A DNA stretch of 64,000 bases from assembly GCA_036936605.1 (NCBI GenBank), contig JAUPFV010000004.1:121322852-121386851 (forward strand). The letters run 5' to 3'. The first letter of the stretch is position 1; each line of letters starts with the position of its first letter. The DNA comes from Limnanthes douglasii subsp. nivea (lineage: Eukaryota > Streptophyta > Magnoliopsida > Brassicales > Limnanthaceae). The translations under genes and the position numbers were made by a program. The notes below the pieces were generated by a model. The model ran no database searches, was not told the origin of the DNA, and worked only from the letters and a program-made list of their open reading frames with translations. Positions 1-10,557 of this stretch are shown here, piece after piece.

Positions 1-1555
1 CAGCATAATGAGATGGTCGGACCCATTTGTTGGAGATAGGCCGGACATACAACTGAGTGTTGACTGCAGTTGTGTATTATTGAGTGTTGACTACCCTTTA
101 AGGTGCCTGACTCATAGCTTGGACAGGTGCTCGGGGTCGGACATGGACTGTGTTTGTTGATTGCGATACCTGCAGTTGGATATTCACTGGTGGTGCACTG
201 GCTCTTATCATGGTCGGATCCTGGTATAACTGATTCAGATTAAATTGCGACATCGATTCTATCTCCGACGCTCTAGTTTCTTCAACTCGAATTTGTTTCT
301 CTATCTGATCTAGCAGTGCTCTGAATGTCATAGCCTGCGTATGTGTAGAATTATAATTTATCACCCCCAGAAGCAAGCCCATTCAAAAAGAATCTAGAGC
401 CACTTTATCTTCACAAAATTCCATATCTGTTTTAACTTGGATGAAACTCTTTATATACTCTTTGAGACTTCCCCCCCCCCCACTTTCTGTCTGCAGTAGA
501 TTACAGTATCCCCATTTGCTCATAACTTCTTTATTCCAATAAAATACTATCGGAACATGATCAAAACATGTCAAAATTCTTGATACACCCTTGAGGTAAA
601 CAATTATACCACTTTGACGCAGCGTTCTTGAAAGTTTGAGAGAAAACTCTGAATAATAACTTGTCATCCTCGTTGTAATTAATCATGAAATTCTTGAACT
701 CTTCAATGTGAATATCTGGATCTTGTGTCCCATCAAACGTTTCCAGCTTAGATATGTTAAATTTATTTTTGAAAGATGCTTGGACAAAATTTCTGGAAAG
801 AATGGAGATGACCTCCAATTATGTCCGACCTTATAAGCGTTTCCCCCCGGTCCTTCGTTTGTCTTCGCATATAGACCTTCCTCGGATGGGAAAGTAAACT
901 GATTACTGACTCAGTAATCCTAAATGTAGTTGTTAGACTGAATTTTCCTCCGAGGAGTTGCATGTTCTGGTCGAATTGCATTTACTGTTTTGTCAGGCTC
1001 TTTAGAGTATAACTTTCTCTTTCCATGATTGCGTTTTTTCTTCCTCGAACTCTTAGTTCTTCGACTAGTTCGATAGGAACTTTTGTACACCCTCGAATCT
1101 CTATGTCTTTGCATGCTTTATGCCTAGAATTGGTATTCGAGGATGAAAATTCATCTGAACTAAGACAAGTATACTCACTAGACTCTGTTGATTCGTATCT
1201 TTGTTCATATCCGGCTCGCCTTTTAGAGGATCAACGATATTTTCTCCGATGCCTTTCTTTGGATTGGTTAAAATCTTGGGCTTAATCTGTCAAAGTATGC
1301 TATCGATGGACTTCTGATTTGATTATTCACGAGCTGATTATCGCTTCCTTTTCAGCATATAGCCTTTCGATGTCCTCCAAAATCTCTTTCCGCCTGGCTA
1401 CCAAGACAAATTCTTCAATGAGCTCTTCATCATATCTGATTATTATCGTTTCTTTCATTTATCACTTGCTCTTCCATCACAAGATCTCCAGATGAGACTT
1501 CGATCAAATTCATTATCAGATTTACCTCTATCTCTTCACGAATTTCAGTTTCCAT
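1..1555 (-). pseudogene. Gag polyprotein of Tat-like Gypsy, broken
   Basis: Gag packages element RNA into cytoplasmic particles. Translation starts at an ATG at 1555-1553 (METEIREE). The retrotransposon gag domain lies near 560-820 and shows RVFSQTF, ASKWYN and LPQG, matching the intact copy at 38937-39854. A second block at 98-500 shows KTDMEFCEDKVALDSF then MGLL, matching KTDMEYCKDSVALAAFRMGLL in the younger element. There the arginine codon CGA has become TGA. A run of twelve C at 470-481 disrupts the frame further. At least three frame breaks and several stops make it non-functional. Confidence 0.8.
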
Positions 1556-1618
1556 TGATTTTTTTTTTGCTTTAGATTATTTTTACGGTTTTGGAACGGT
1601 GATTCCGGGTACCACTCA

Positions 1619-1638
1619 GGTTCCCACAGACGGTGCCA
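1619..1638 (-). other. Primer-binding site of Gypsy
   Basis: On the minus strand the sequence one base inside the LTR reads TGGCACCGTCTGTGGGAA. It is the same site as TGGCGCCGTCTGTGGGAA in the younger Gypsy, with one transition. Its position directly next to the LTR start at 1640 supports the assignment. The priming tRNA was not identified. Confidence 0.75.
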
Positions 1639-1639
1639 C

Positions 1640-1985
1640 TGATGAATTCAGATATTTCATAGAGATAAATCCAGATGCAAAAATGTTCTTATGAGAGCAT
1701 CAGTCTAAGAAATGTTTGTATCGTATACTTTTAGAGAGAGAAAGAGACAAAAGGAATAAATGTAGTAATAATTGACTAATCATTGGCCTATTCCCAGGAA
1801 AGGGAATGTCCTTTGTATATTACAAGAATCATATGGTGAATTTACATGTTTACCACTAATAAATGGACTTTCTCACCCCACTCTTGTACTCTTTGCAAAC
1901 AAGTTCTAATGGTATATCCTTTAGCCCCCTCAATCCTTATGTTTGCTTTAGTTTAGTCATTGGTCACTAAATACATTAACTTTGC
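1640..1985 (-). repeat. Gypsy 5' LTR
   Basis: The LTR begins with TGATGAATTC next to the primer-binding site, parallel to TGAAGAATTA in the 345-bp LTRs at 33 and 40 kb. It also shares the AGAGAGAGAAAGAGA stretch seen in those LTRs. The far end was set by analogy of length and by the first LINE-like sequence, so it may be off by tens of bases. Confidence 0.55.
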
Positions 1986-4900
1986 ATTTATATTTAATAT
2001 AATAAATCTTATTATTCTCTATATTTTCCTATCCTTATCAATCTAGTATCATATTGTTCTTTAGTGTTTGTTTACCCAACCAATCAGCTGCTTGGGTTTG
2101 TTCAATGTGGATATGATTTATTGTCAAAGTGTCAGATAGCAGTTTCCTGTAGTAATTTAATAAATGAGCCATGAAGCAGGGTATCTTTCCTCTGCCTATC
2201 ATGTTAATCAGTTCAGTAGAATCAACTTTTATATCAAGTTTAATAAGGTATTTTCCTTACACATTAGTAGCTCATTTAGTAGAGTCTTACATTCAGTTAT
2301 GATTTAATATTATTTCTCATATATTCGGTCAAACGCAATAATAATGTTTCCCGAATTGTCCCTTAAAATTCCATCATCGGTTGATTTTCCTATAATACTA
2401 CAAGCCCTGTCTGTATTAAGTTTAATCCCATTTCCATTAGGAGGATGTCATTTAATTGAATAACATATTTTTGGTTTCTTGTAGAACTGGTAATATCGTA
2501 AGTCAGAAGCTAGGTTTATATCTCATTTTCAATGTTATATTTTCATTAGATCAACTACATCCATTATAGATATTATGTTATAAATGTTCAAATAACTGAT
2601 TTTACACTTATGTTTTGTTCTTGATGTTTTACTTTGTTTCTAGCGATCCAGATACCCGAGCAAATAATTTGGGAAAAGATTGTGTCGTTGTGGTTAGCCT
2701 TGTCTGTTAACCAATACCATGATCTAAAAGGTGAGATAATGAGATATGTTGGTATATATATATATATACAAAAAATATAAGCAAAATTCTTCCGAACCTT
2801 TTAGAATTAATTGTAAAATTCTTCCAAATCTTTTATAATCTACAAAGAAGTGTTTAATAGTTTCTATTTCATTTCATAATCAATATTTTGAAGCCGATTT
2901 CACGTTTATATAATGATATCTACTAGTATCCAGCATTTTAGAATTCTTTAGAGAAAAAATGATGATTTTTTACGTATGGTATTGTTCCATATTCTTAAGA
3001 ATAGATTGGATTTGCTACCCTGCTCTATTAAAAAATTCCATTGTTTTTTATACAGAAATATCCATTAGGAAAAAGTGTTAACATGGTTGTGTCACCTTCA
3101 TTTCAATCTATCTTAACTCTCTAGATTTTTTCTATATCAGAATGTAAGACTGCATTTTTAAGCTTGTCAATGTCTCAAGCACCAATAATCCAGAAGTCCT
3201 TAACATTTTCCTTATCGATAAAACTTGAGAAATGGATAAGAGCTTGTTTATCCATCCATTTCTTACACCAGAAATCAATCTCACCTTTCTCAAATTTTTA
3301 GAAGGTATAATTCTCTGCTTTGTCTATAATTTCAAAGAATCTTTCTAAATGGTAGAGTTGTTGCTAGATATTTGGGCTTGCAAAATGTGAGAGTTTTTAC
3401 GGTAAATAGAGAACATATATTTAGTCTAAAGAGCGAAGTTATCCGTAAACCATATTTTATAAGAGAATGTGTCTTGCATATCTGTCAGCCTTCTTATGTT
3501 TAAACCTCCCCACTATATGGTTTACGTAAGCTGTTCCAACTAGAACAGTTTATTGTCTATTTTGTTTTAGTATAGCCCCAAATAAATCTATTAAACATTT
3601 TTTCAATTATATTGATCACTGTTTTAGGTAATTATAAACTTTGTAAATGGTATATAGGGAAAGCTGCCAAAAATGATTGAATTAAAATGAGTCTTCCTTT
3701 AAATTGGAGAAGCTTCCCATCCCACTATTGAATCCTTGATCTAATTTTAGGTCACTAAATTATCAAAATTTCCAACTATGTTCCTTATATGAATTTTGAT
3801 TCCAAGGTATTTGAAAGGAACTTTACCATGGTTATAACGAGTTTGGATTTTAATGATATTTATCCTGAGTTGGGACATTTTTGGAGAGACAACAAAGATA
3901 ATTTTGTCTTTGTTTATCATCTAACCCGATCCGTCTTCACAATGTTTCACGAACTCACATGTTTTCTTAAGATTTGATGATAATCCATTTAAAAAGATGA
4001 TGAAATCATCAACAAAAGCAATCCAATATATGACCATTTCACTACTAAATTTATATCGCATGTCATTGTACTCATCATATAGCTTCATTAGTCCTCTTAT
4101 ATACTCGGTCTTATTTTTTGACCTATTTGTTACATTTGAATTATATTTTAATTCTTCATTCAAAATTATAAAAAACCAATTATTACTGATATAATTTTTC
4201 ATCCAATTCACCATTTGTTTTATCAAAACCAAATGCTTTCAAAATGTTTAATACAAAGTTGTGAGACAGTCTATCAAATGCCTTTGACATATCAATCTTG
4301 ATCATCATATTTCCTATTCTAATATTTTTATGAGTTCATGAGATAAATCCCGAGTCAGTAAAATATTTTCGTGAATATTTCTGTCATTTACAAAGCCTCC
4401 TTGTTCATCAGATATGATTTTCGGAAGTAATTTTGGCATTCACTCATTCATGATTTTGATAGAATTTTGTTAAAATCGTACATAGGCTAATTGGTCTACA
4501 TTTATTCGAGGTTTTGAGAAATTCAACCTTAGGCACTAAGCATATAGGAGTAGAAACGACCCCTTGAGGTATATTTTGTCCTTGAAAGAATGCACTAATT
4601 GTTGTGCAAATTTCCTTGTGTATGATTTACCAGGAAAATTAAAAGAATTTGGAATTAAAACCATCAACACCAGAAATTCCATTGGCATTCAATATATTCA
4701 CAAAATTGTGAACTCCCTCCACTGAAGGTGATTTCAATAAGCTTTCATTGTCTTGTTATGTTATCAGCTTTAGAATAATATCTCGCGTTCTTCAAATTCT
4801 GATTGTGTTGGGAGCTCAGTTAATTTTTTTTAAAAGGGTTTTCGGTTGATCTCCATAGTTCTTCTTGCTCACTAATCCAGTTACCATCATCCATAATACC

Positions 4901-5335
4901 ATATGTTATGTTTATTTTCCTCTTCTGTTTTTCACAAAATTCTGAAAACATTTAGTGTTTATGTCCCCATCTTTCATCAAACAAACACCAGATTTTTGTT
5001 CCCAATATATTTTCTCTTTAACCATAAGCCGATAAAGGTTTGCTTGAGCTTTAGAAAGCTTAATTTTTTCTTTTATGGATTGGTTTGCTTCAAAACAGTT
5101 TTCCAAGTGTTTTATATATGCTTTAGCTTGAGTAATTACATAAAAAATATTCTAATAAATATCTCAGTTCTAATCTTTCAATCTTAGCTTAAGTCTTTTT
5201 AACTTGTTCCAAAAGACTAATACATGAGGACCAAACATTTGTATTTTCCAGATTTCTTCTACTACTTTAAGAAAATCTGGATGTAAAGTTCACATATTGT
5301 GAAACTTGAAGGAAAATTTGATTTGTTTTTTTTTT
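1985..5335 (-). mobile_element. L1-type LINE, 5'-truncated
   Basis: A non-LTR retrotransposon copy on the minus strand. From right to left it keeps the linker upstream of reverse transcriptase, part of reverse transcriptase, the C-terminal zinc-finger-like region and an RNase H domain. ORF1 and the endonuclease are absent, which fits the usual 5' truncation of LINE copies. The right boundary is near a T-rich run at 5325-5338. No convincing poly-A tail or target duplication was found at the left end. Confidence 0.75.
2050..5330 (-). pseudogene. LINE ORF2 remnant (reverse transcriptase, RNase H)
   Basis: The pre-RT linker at about 5170-5330 reads FHNMWTLHPDF and KLKRLKLRL. The segment 4912-5106 has EKIYWEQKSG and KDGDINTKCF, the standard LINE motif ahead of the polymerase. 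The catalytic motif at 3921-4232 reads AFVDDFIIFLNG, in place of the usual FADD. About 3470-3550 encodes a SGGGLNIRRL motif. RNase H at about 2330-2460 shows IKLNTDRACS and DGILRDNSGNIIIAF. Its C-terminal half, with HIHIEQTQAADWLG near 2050-2110, is in another frame. Multiple frameshifts and stops make it inactive. Confidence 0.75.
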
Positions 5336-6043
5336 CTTTCCAACTGATATAGTTATACGTAATGGTGCGACCCAGTTTTAGATAAACATCTTACTTTAGT
5401 AGTCTCAAAATTAATCGTCCAATTAGAGTTATAAGAACTAAATCTAACATTTTCATTTGTTATAAGTCCAAGTGAATTTAAAACCACACAAACTGACATT
5501 TTTACATAACATTGTTAAAATCAACTATACTTTTCAAACATAACGTAAAACAAGCTAAATATTTTTCAGAGTTAGATATGTTAAAATCCTCTATTACACA
5601 CTAAATACTTTTTAGAATTTGATATATAACATTAAACTCCTCTATTATAGGATTACCTATAGTAAAATAAAATAGACTTCACATAAACGGTTCTAATACA
5701 AATAATTAGCTTAAAATGTGATGCTAATTATCATAAGGATACAGCTAATCTTTGTCGTAAAAGATGCGATTATAGAGATAATGCCCAATCATGCTTAATA
5801 AATTTGTTTACGAAATTATCATTAGATATAAATCAATAATAAATCACATAAATATAATATATAAAAGATATAATTTTCTCGCTTTCTTAATCTCTTTCAC
5901 TCCAGCTCGAACCCGGACGACTTGGTGGATATAAACTCACCCAACTCCGCCATCTCTATGAGCTCACCGGAACGATCCAACTCCGTAACTCGCCCATTCA
6001 CCTCCGATCGAGTCAACTCGGACGGAGTCAATCGGGTCAACGC
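5336..6043. other. Intergenic, 3' flank of SAUR gene
   Basis: 5336-5880 is AT-rich and I see no gene or clear element in it. 5881-6043 is markedly richer in GC and lies directly downstream of the SAUR stop codon. On the plus strand it reads as one open frame of about 58 codons with serine- and asparagine-rich content (NSPNSAISMSSPERSNS) that ends inside the SAUR 3' end. It has no start codon at its head and could be a fragment of a former exon or simply a SAUR 3' UTR. Confidence 0.5.
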
Positions 6044-6490
6044 TCAATATATGATTTTCTCGTTGAATCCATGAAGTAACGGCCGAGATTCTGCCAAAAT
6101 GTTAAGTTTACTCCTTACACCAACGTGGCAATATCTCTGTAGATCTTCGATCTTACTCGGGTGACCCGACTCGGCACGAGAAATAACCTGAATCGCTTCC
6201 TCGAAAACCGATTCTTCGCAGGGAACCACCAGCGGTCCTTGGTTAGCGAAACCGAACTCTTCCTCTGCTTGAACTAAAAGCCTCTGGAAGAGGGGGTGGT
6301 TCAGGTACGTCGCGCGCACAACGAATCTCGTGCACTCGCTTCCTACGCAGACTGCGACGTGACCCGCCGGAACATCGGACGGTGCTCGGTTGGCGGAAGA
6401 CATCCTGGCTTTATTACGCCACTGGCGGAGCATCTGTCGGAGCCTTACTATGTGGCGGATCTTGCTGCATTTTGCTTGGCCGGCAGACAT
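6044..6490 (-). CDS. SAUR-family auxin-responsive protein, 148 aa
   Basis: Small auxin-up RNA proteins are short plant proteins that mostly promote cell expansion by inhibiting PP2C.D phosphatases that restrain plasma-membrane proton pumps. That role is family knowledge and was not shown here. The 148-residue intronless frame has the SAUR core at about residues 38-105: DVPAGHVAVCVG, CTRFVVRATYLNHPLF, AEEEFGF and GPLVVPCEESVFEEAI. The N-terminus is basic (IRHIVRLRQMLRQWRNKAR). The C-terminal block RYCHVG and ESRPLLHGF resembles the longer SAUR subgroup of Arabidopsis SAUR52/53/69. The start is the first ATG after a TATA box about 85-98 bp upstream. It is the only undamaged host gene seen in the window, and its GC-rich third positions contrast with the flanking repeats. 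Confidence 0.93.
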   Translation of the reverse strand: MSAGQAKCSKIRHIVRLRQMLRQWRNKARMSSANRAPSDVPAGHVAVCVGSECTRFVVRATYLNHPLFQRLLVQAEEEFGFANQGPLVVPCEESVFEEAIQVISRAESGHPSKIEDLQRYCHVGVRSKLNILAESRPLLHGFNEKIIY

Positions 6491-6574
6491 TTTCTGGGAA
6501 TGTGTTGAGTCTTGTTTGGTTGATGAGGAAAAATGAAAAAATGTTTTTGAGTTGATTATGTGGAGCGAGGTGGT

Positions 6575-6588
6575 CTTTATTTATAAAG
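6575..6588 (-). promoter_or_regulatory. TATA box of SAUR gene
   Basis: Read on the minus strand this is CTTTATAAATAAAG, about 85-98 bp before the SAUR start codon. That leaves a predicted leader of about 55-60 nt. No canonical TGTCTC auxin-response element was found between the gene and the upstream transposon at 6760. Confidence 0.65.
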
Positions 6589-6750
6589 GGAATGGTGAAT
6601 AAGTAAATGGGCTTGTGTTTTGGATTTAATTACGAAATTGGGATGTAGTCCTACTAATTAAAAATAGACCGGCTTTGGTAGGTCAAATCATTAATTTAGG
6701 GTATAATAAGGATGTGATTAGTGTTAAAAAGTTTATACAAACTACTACTG

Positions 6751-6759
6751 ATAATTAAT
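6751..6759. repeat. Target-site duplication, left copy
   Basis: ATAATTAAT directly outside the left inverted repeat. The identical 9-mer lies at 7982-7990 outside the right one. Confidence 0.7.
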
Positions 6760-7035
6760 GGGTTATGTTAACCGGTGCCATGGACACCGATTAACACACA
6801 TTTAATGGCTATTTTTTAGTTAATCATTAGATATTTTTTATGCCTAATAAAAGAGATTAAAACATTAGAAGGACTTGATTACCTTTCTACTGAAAGAATA
6901 AAATCTTAAGCTCAAAGTTAAACTAATTTATAATTTATTATATTAATTATTTAATTGAAATCGTAAAAAACAAAACATTAATATTGTATTAGTATTTTTA
7001 ATTAATGTAATTTAAAGATATTGAATGATATTCCC

Positions 7036-7037
<2 letters not shown>

Positions 7038-7098
<61 letters not shown>
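7038..7098. repeat. TA microsatellite
   Basis: About 60 bp of uninterrupted TA dinucleotides inside the Mutator-like element. Confidence 0.95.
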
Positions 7099-7100
<2 letters not shown>

Positions 7101-7947
7101 AATAATTAGATAAAATTTTAAAAAAAACAAGTTTTTAAAAATATTTTACAAATCGTGTAATTTAAAGATATGGAACCATATTACCTAATATATGAGTGTT
7201 TAAAAATATTTTATAATATTAGTTTTTTAAAATATTGTACAATTTGAAATGAGTGTTGCTTTTGAAATTTTAAATACATAAAAGTTTTAAAATAATTTTT
7301 AATATTAGTTTGTTTTCTTAAATTGATATTTTAATAAATTCAATTTTTAGTTTTTTAACAAATTATTTTTTTTCAAATCCTTCTTTTATATCAATTTTTT
7401 TTTCCCAAGAAGTTTCTTTTATTGATGTTGAAAAATTTTACAGCCTGTTAAGAACAAACATTATGTGAACAAACATTCTTTTATAACAAAATTGAAGGTT
7501 TATTAACTCTCTTTTTTATAAATGTTTTTTTAGACAAATAAGTTTTATTTGTTTAAAAGATACCTAATTAATAAACCCTCTAACCTTAGGACTAAAATAA
7601 TAATTTTAAAAGAATTAATATGTTCAAAAACTTAAAATTGAATTGTTCTTTTAAAATATTCAAATTCATAAAAAAAATTAATTTTTAGACTGAATTTAAA
7701 AATTATTTAAAATCTGTAGATATTATTTGGAAGATTTAAATTATTTTAATTAAAAATAATAACACACATTATATTTATTATTATTATTATATATGTAAAC
7801 TAAATAATTAATTATTATTTTCTTAGATTTAATTTATTTAAATATAGAATAAAAGGATAATTATGTCTTTAAATTTTATTAATAGCCATCATTAATACCA
7901 TTGTGAAAAAATAAACAGTTATTCGTAAAAATGCATCATTAAATGTG

Positions 7948-7976
7948 TGTTAACCGGTGCCATGCACCGGTTAACA
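7948..7976. repeat. Perfect palindrome in right terminal repeat
   Basis: TGTTAACCGGTGC and its exact reverse complement are separated by CAT, giving 13-bp arms. The left terminus carries the same palindrome with one mismatch (6766-6796). Each end of the element can therefore fold by itself as well as pair with the other end. Confidence 0.85.
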
Positions 7977-8064
7977 TAACCATAATTAATTTAGGATACA
8001 GAGTTGCATTTGGTGTCGACATTTATGTTGTGAGATGTTTTCAGATCGGAGATATAATATTTTT

Positions 8065-8125
8065 TATATGTCAAAGGAAGTTAATATATTTTACATTTTA
8101 TATGTCAAAGGAAGTTAATATATCG
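8065..8125. repeat. Short direct duplication, 34-bp period
   Basis: The block TATATGTCAAAGGAAGTTAA occurs at 8065 and again at 8099. It is a local tandem duplication in otherwise featureless AT-rich sequence between the Mutator-like element and the Copia LTR. Confidence 0.8.
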
Positions 8126-8228
8126 TATAATATTAACATTATGTAATCTTATATAGATATTGATGTCAAGAAACAAAAAATTTAATACAAAACTTCCAAA
8201 ACAAACATTGTTTTTTTTAAAATTTGTA

Positions 8229-8640
8229 TGTTAGGTTTACATGGATTTTAACTTTGGATTTTAAATTGTTCTTACGAGTTTTGTATTTATCGAGCTATAT
8301 TTTTATTTCAAATTTTAATATTTAATTCATTTTTATAAAATCATAATTAAATAAAAAAAAATTACATACATGGACGAAATATATTCCAGAGTAAGTTATC
8401 TAAAATAACATAAAATTGTAATTGGAACAAATAGGTCGGACGAAAATGTATAGAATATAAAAATATACTAGAAATGTATCCTAAAAAGTTAGACTATGAT
8501 ACTATTGGTTGGACTAAATAAGATTGTCATAAAATAGTAAAGAAGACCACAAAGCATACAACTTCAAAAAAATATTTGATTTATGTAAGTCCAAATCCGA
8601 AATTAAGAAAACTTATTTTTTTAAAAAAACTTATCTCAAA
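8229..8640 (+). repeat. Putative 5' LTR of decayed Copia
   Basis: It begins TGTTAGGTTTACATGGA and aligns over its length with 12748-13160 (TGTTATGCTTAGATGGAG), including shared blocks near AACATAAA/AATAACA and GATCGAAG-like motifs. Divergence is high and no primer-binding site is visible at its right end, so the end coordinate is approximate. Confidence 0.5.
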
Positions 8641-9189
8641 TAAGTAAATTATAGTTAGTTTTCAAACAAGTTTTCATGAATCAAAACGGTAACATTTAAG
8701 AGTAGTTGGATATGCGTTTACATCCATAAATAAGAATATAAGTTATGTACTATGTCGGAAACAAATATGTTTTCTTATATATTTTTTATATTACTCGGAT
8801 GTGATAGAAGGCTATAAAATATAGTTAATAAAATAAATAGGTTTTAAGGTCATTACAAATATATATTATATCATTAATGAATATGATTTTCCTTACTTAG
8901 AGACTTAGAACATACAACATACCAAAGTTTTGTTGTGGATTCAAATCAAGTATAGAGATACATGCCTTAATTTAGAACCTTATATTTCCATCAAATGGAT
9001 ATAACAAAAGATATTAGTCATGAACCATTTTTGGTAATATCATGTAAAAAAATTTAAAATAGAGGATTTAGAAGACTACTAACTTGTCAAGAATAAGAAA
9101 AGAGCATACCCAACTTGTAATATGTTAGAAAGTATTTAGTATTTCTCCTTCACACGGTCTTAGAAAAGATTAACTCAAATTAACCTAAA

Positions 9190-10069
9190 AGTCAAAATAA
9201 AATTGACATTGGCTACAAAATATGAGATGTTTTCTTTTCACAAAAACCACACTTGGACCTTACTTTGAAAACCTATAAAAATTAAAATTATATCTTCAAA
9301 ATAAAATTTTAATATTAAACATGGGTTGAATCCATATAGACCTCATAGGCTTGAAGTTTGGTTAGTAGTAAAACATTTCACCCAAAAAAATTGTATAGAT
9401 TATAATGAGATTTTATTTATGTAGTTAAATATAACACTATCAGGATTTACTTGCCATTGTGTGTTAATTTGACATAAGATTTAAAGGAATAGATATTAAG
9501 ACCTATTTACTTCATAAAATGTTAGAAATAATATATGGACTAACTCAAAGATTTTGTTTCAAAAAATAAAAACCTTGTACATCTTCTAAAGAGATATTAT
9601 ATGGTGTAAAAAAATTCTCTAAACAATAGTATAAAAGGTTTGCTAAGTTTATGTTAGGTACTTTTTTTACTAGAAGTCAATATGACTATAGTATGGAATA
9701 TGTAATAAACACATACTAATACTTATTTTTTTTTAATTTATGCATTAAAAGTCTATTGACTATATTTTTAGGCATTGAGACCGATTTACGAGCAACTTAA
9801 CGTTATTCACATTCTTAATAATCTATATACATAGAACTTTCTAAGTTGCTTCAAAATATATTATTTAAAATTCAGTTTTTAACATATTCTTTATAGAATT
9901 CAACTTATTTTTATATATAATCAGTCACTCACATATCATCTACATATGACAACAAATACTTATACGATTAAGATTATTAACATGAAATAGTATTTTAGAT
10001 ATTTGTGCTCAACCGTGCTAAATTGACTCATTTTTAAGCATAAAAAATATTTTGTTTTAAATTTTTTAG
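9190..10069 (+). pseudogene. Copia reverse transcriptase remnant
   Basis: There is no open frame, but Copia RT motifs appear in order across shifting frames. These are KYEMFSFHKNHTWTL near 9205-9260, ARLVVKHFTQKNCIDYNEIF near 9350-9415, and a trace of the SLYGLKQSPRQWYKRF region as YKRFAKFMLG near 9595-9660. RSQYDYSMEY and a GIETDL-like piece follow near 9675-9785. The catalytic YVDD region is not readable. Function is lost. Confidence 0.65.
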
Positions 10070-10085
10070 ATATAAACTATTCTAA

Positions 10086-10332
10086 TGATGGGGTAAACGT
10101 TATTACCTTGAAAATAAAATTAATAGAGAGAAAATAGAGAAAGAAAAAATTGTGTGCATTAATGAATTGATAAAAGAGATGTATTTAAATAGGCTTTAAA
10201 CAGAATTCATAAAGTTTTGGTCAAACTAAATAAAAAGCTTTAAATGAGAGTTAATAATCATAAAGACTTGGTCTACCTATTAAAGAACTTTGAATGGAAA
10301 TAAATATAAAGTAAAACATTTAAACTTTAACA
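10086..10332 (-). repeat. Copia 3' LTR
   Basis: On the minus strand the LTR begins TGTTAAAGTTTAAATG directly after the purine tract CAGGGGGAAGG (10343-10333). It ends CCCCATCA if the boundary at 10086 is right. That boundary falls inside the 30-bp flanking repeat, so the true end may instead be near 10119. A TATA-like CTATTTAAATAC lies within it. Confidence 0.6.
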
Positions 10333-10557
10333 CCTTCCCCCTGAATTGAAATCTGCAGATATTAATTTAAATGAAATAATTAACCCTCTAAAAAATACTA
10401 TTTTAGGATAGTACGTGAACAAACTCCAAGTAAACCACGTAACTTCACAAATGTAGCCAACTTGAGAGGTTTGATCTGTATATCTGAAACTTGGTTTTCA
10501 CTTCGAAAATAAATCAGTTTAATTGTTCCATCATTACTAAGGTCTCTCAAAAAAATA

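Larger units (their letters stand above)
1..1985 (-). mobile_element. Tat-like Ty3/Gypsy retrotransposon, 5' end (partial)
   Basis: This is the 5' portion of a minus-strand LTR retrotransposon that runs off the left edge. Reading right to left it has an LTR (about 1985-1640), a primer-binding site (1638-1619) and gag (1555 to 1). Its gag matches the younger Gypsy at 33-40 kb segment by segment, so both belong to one lineage. The primer-site type and the antisense ORFs found in its relatives point to the Tat group. The left LTR and pol lie outside the window. The inner boundary with the LINE at about 1985 is approximate. Confidence 0.8.
6760..7981. mobile_element. Non-autonomous Mutator-like element (MITE)
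   Basis: The two ends are inverted repeats of about 46 bp: GGTTATGTTAACCGGTGC at the left, and the reverse complement of the same motif at the right, both followed inward by CACACATTTAATG. The element is flanked by the 9-bp repeat ATAATTAAT at 6751-6759 and 7982-7990. A 9-bp target duplication is characteristic of the Mutator superfamily. The 1.2-kb interior is very AT-rich, holds a TA microsatellite and has no coding frame. It lies about 170 bp upstream of the SAUR TATA box. Confidence 0.75.

Noticed and set aside
6296..6508. 70-codon plus-strand frame
   Set aside because: Antisense shadow of the SAUR coding region with no protein family resemblance.
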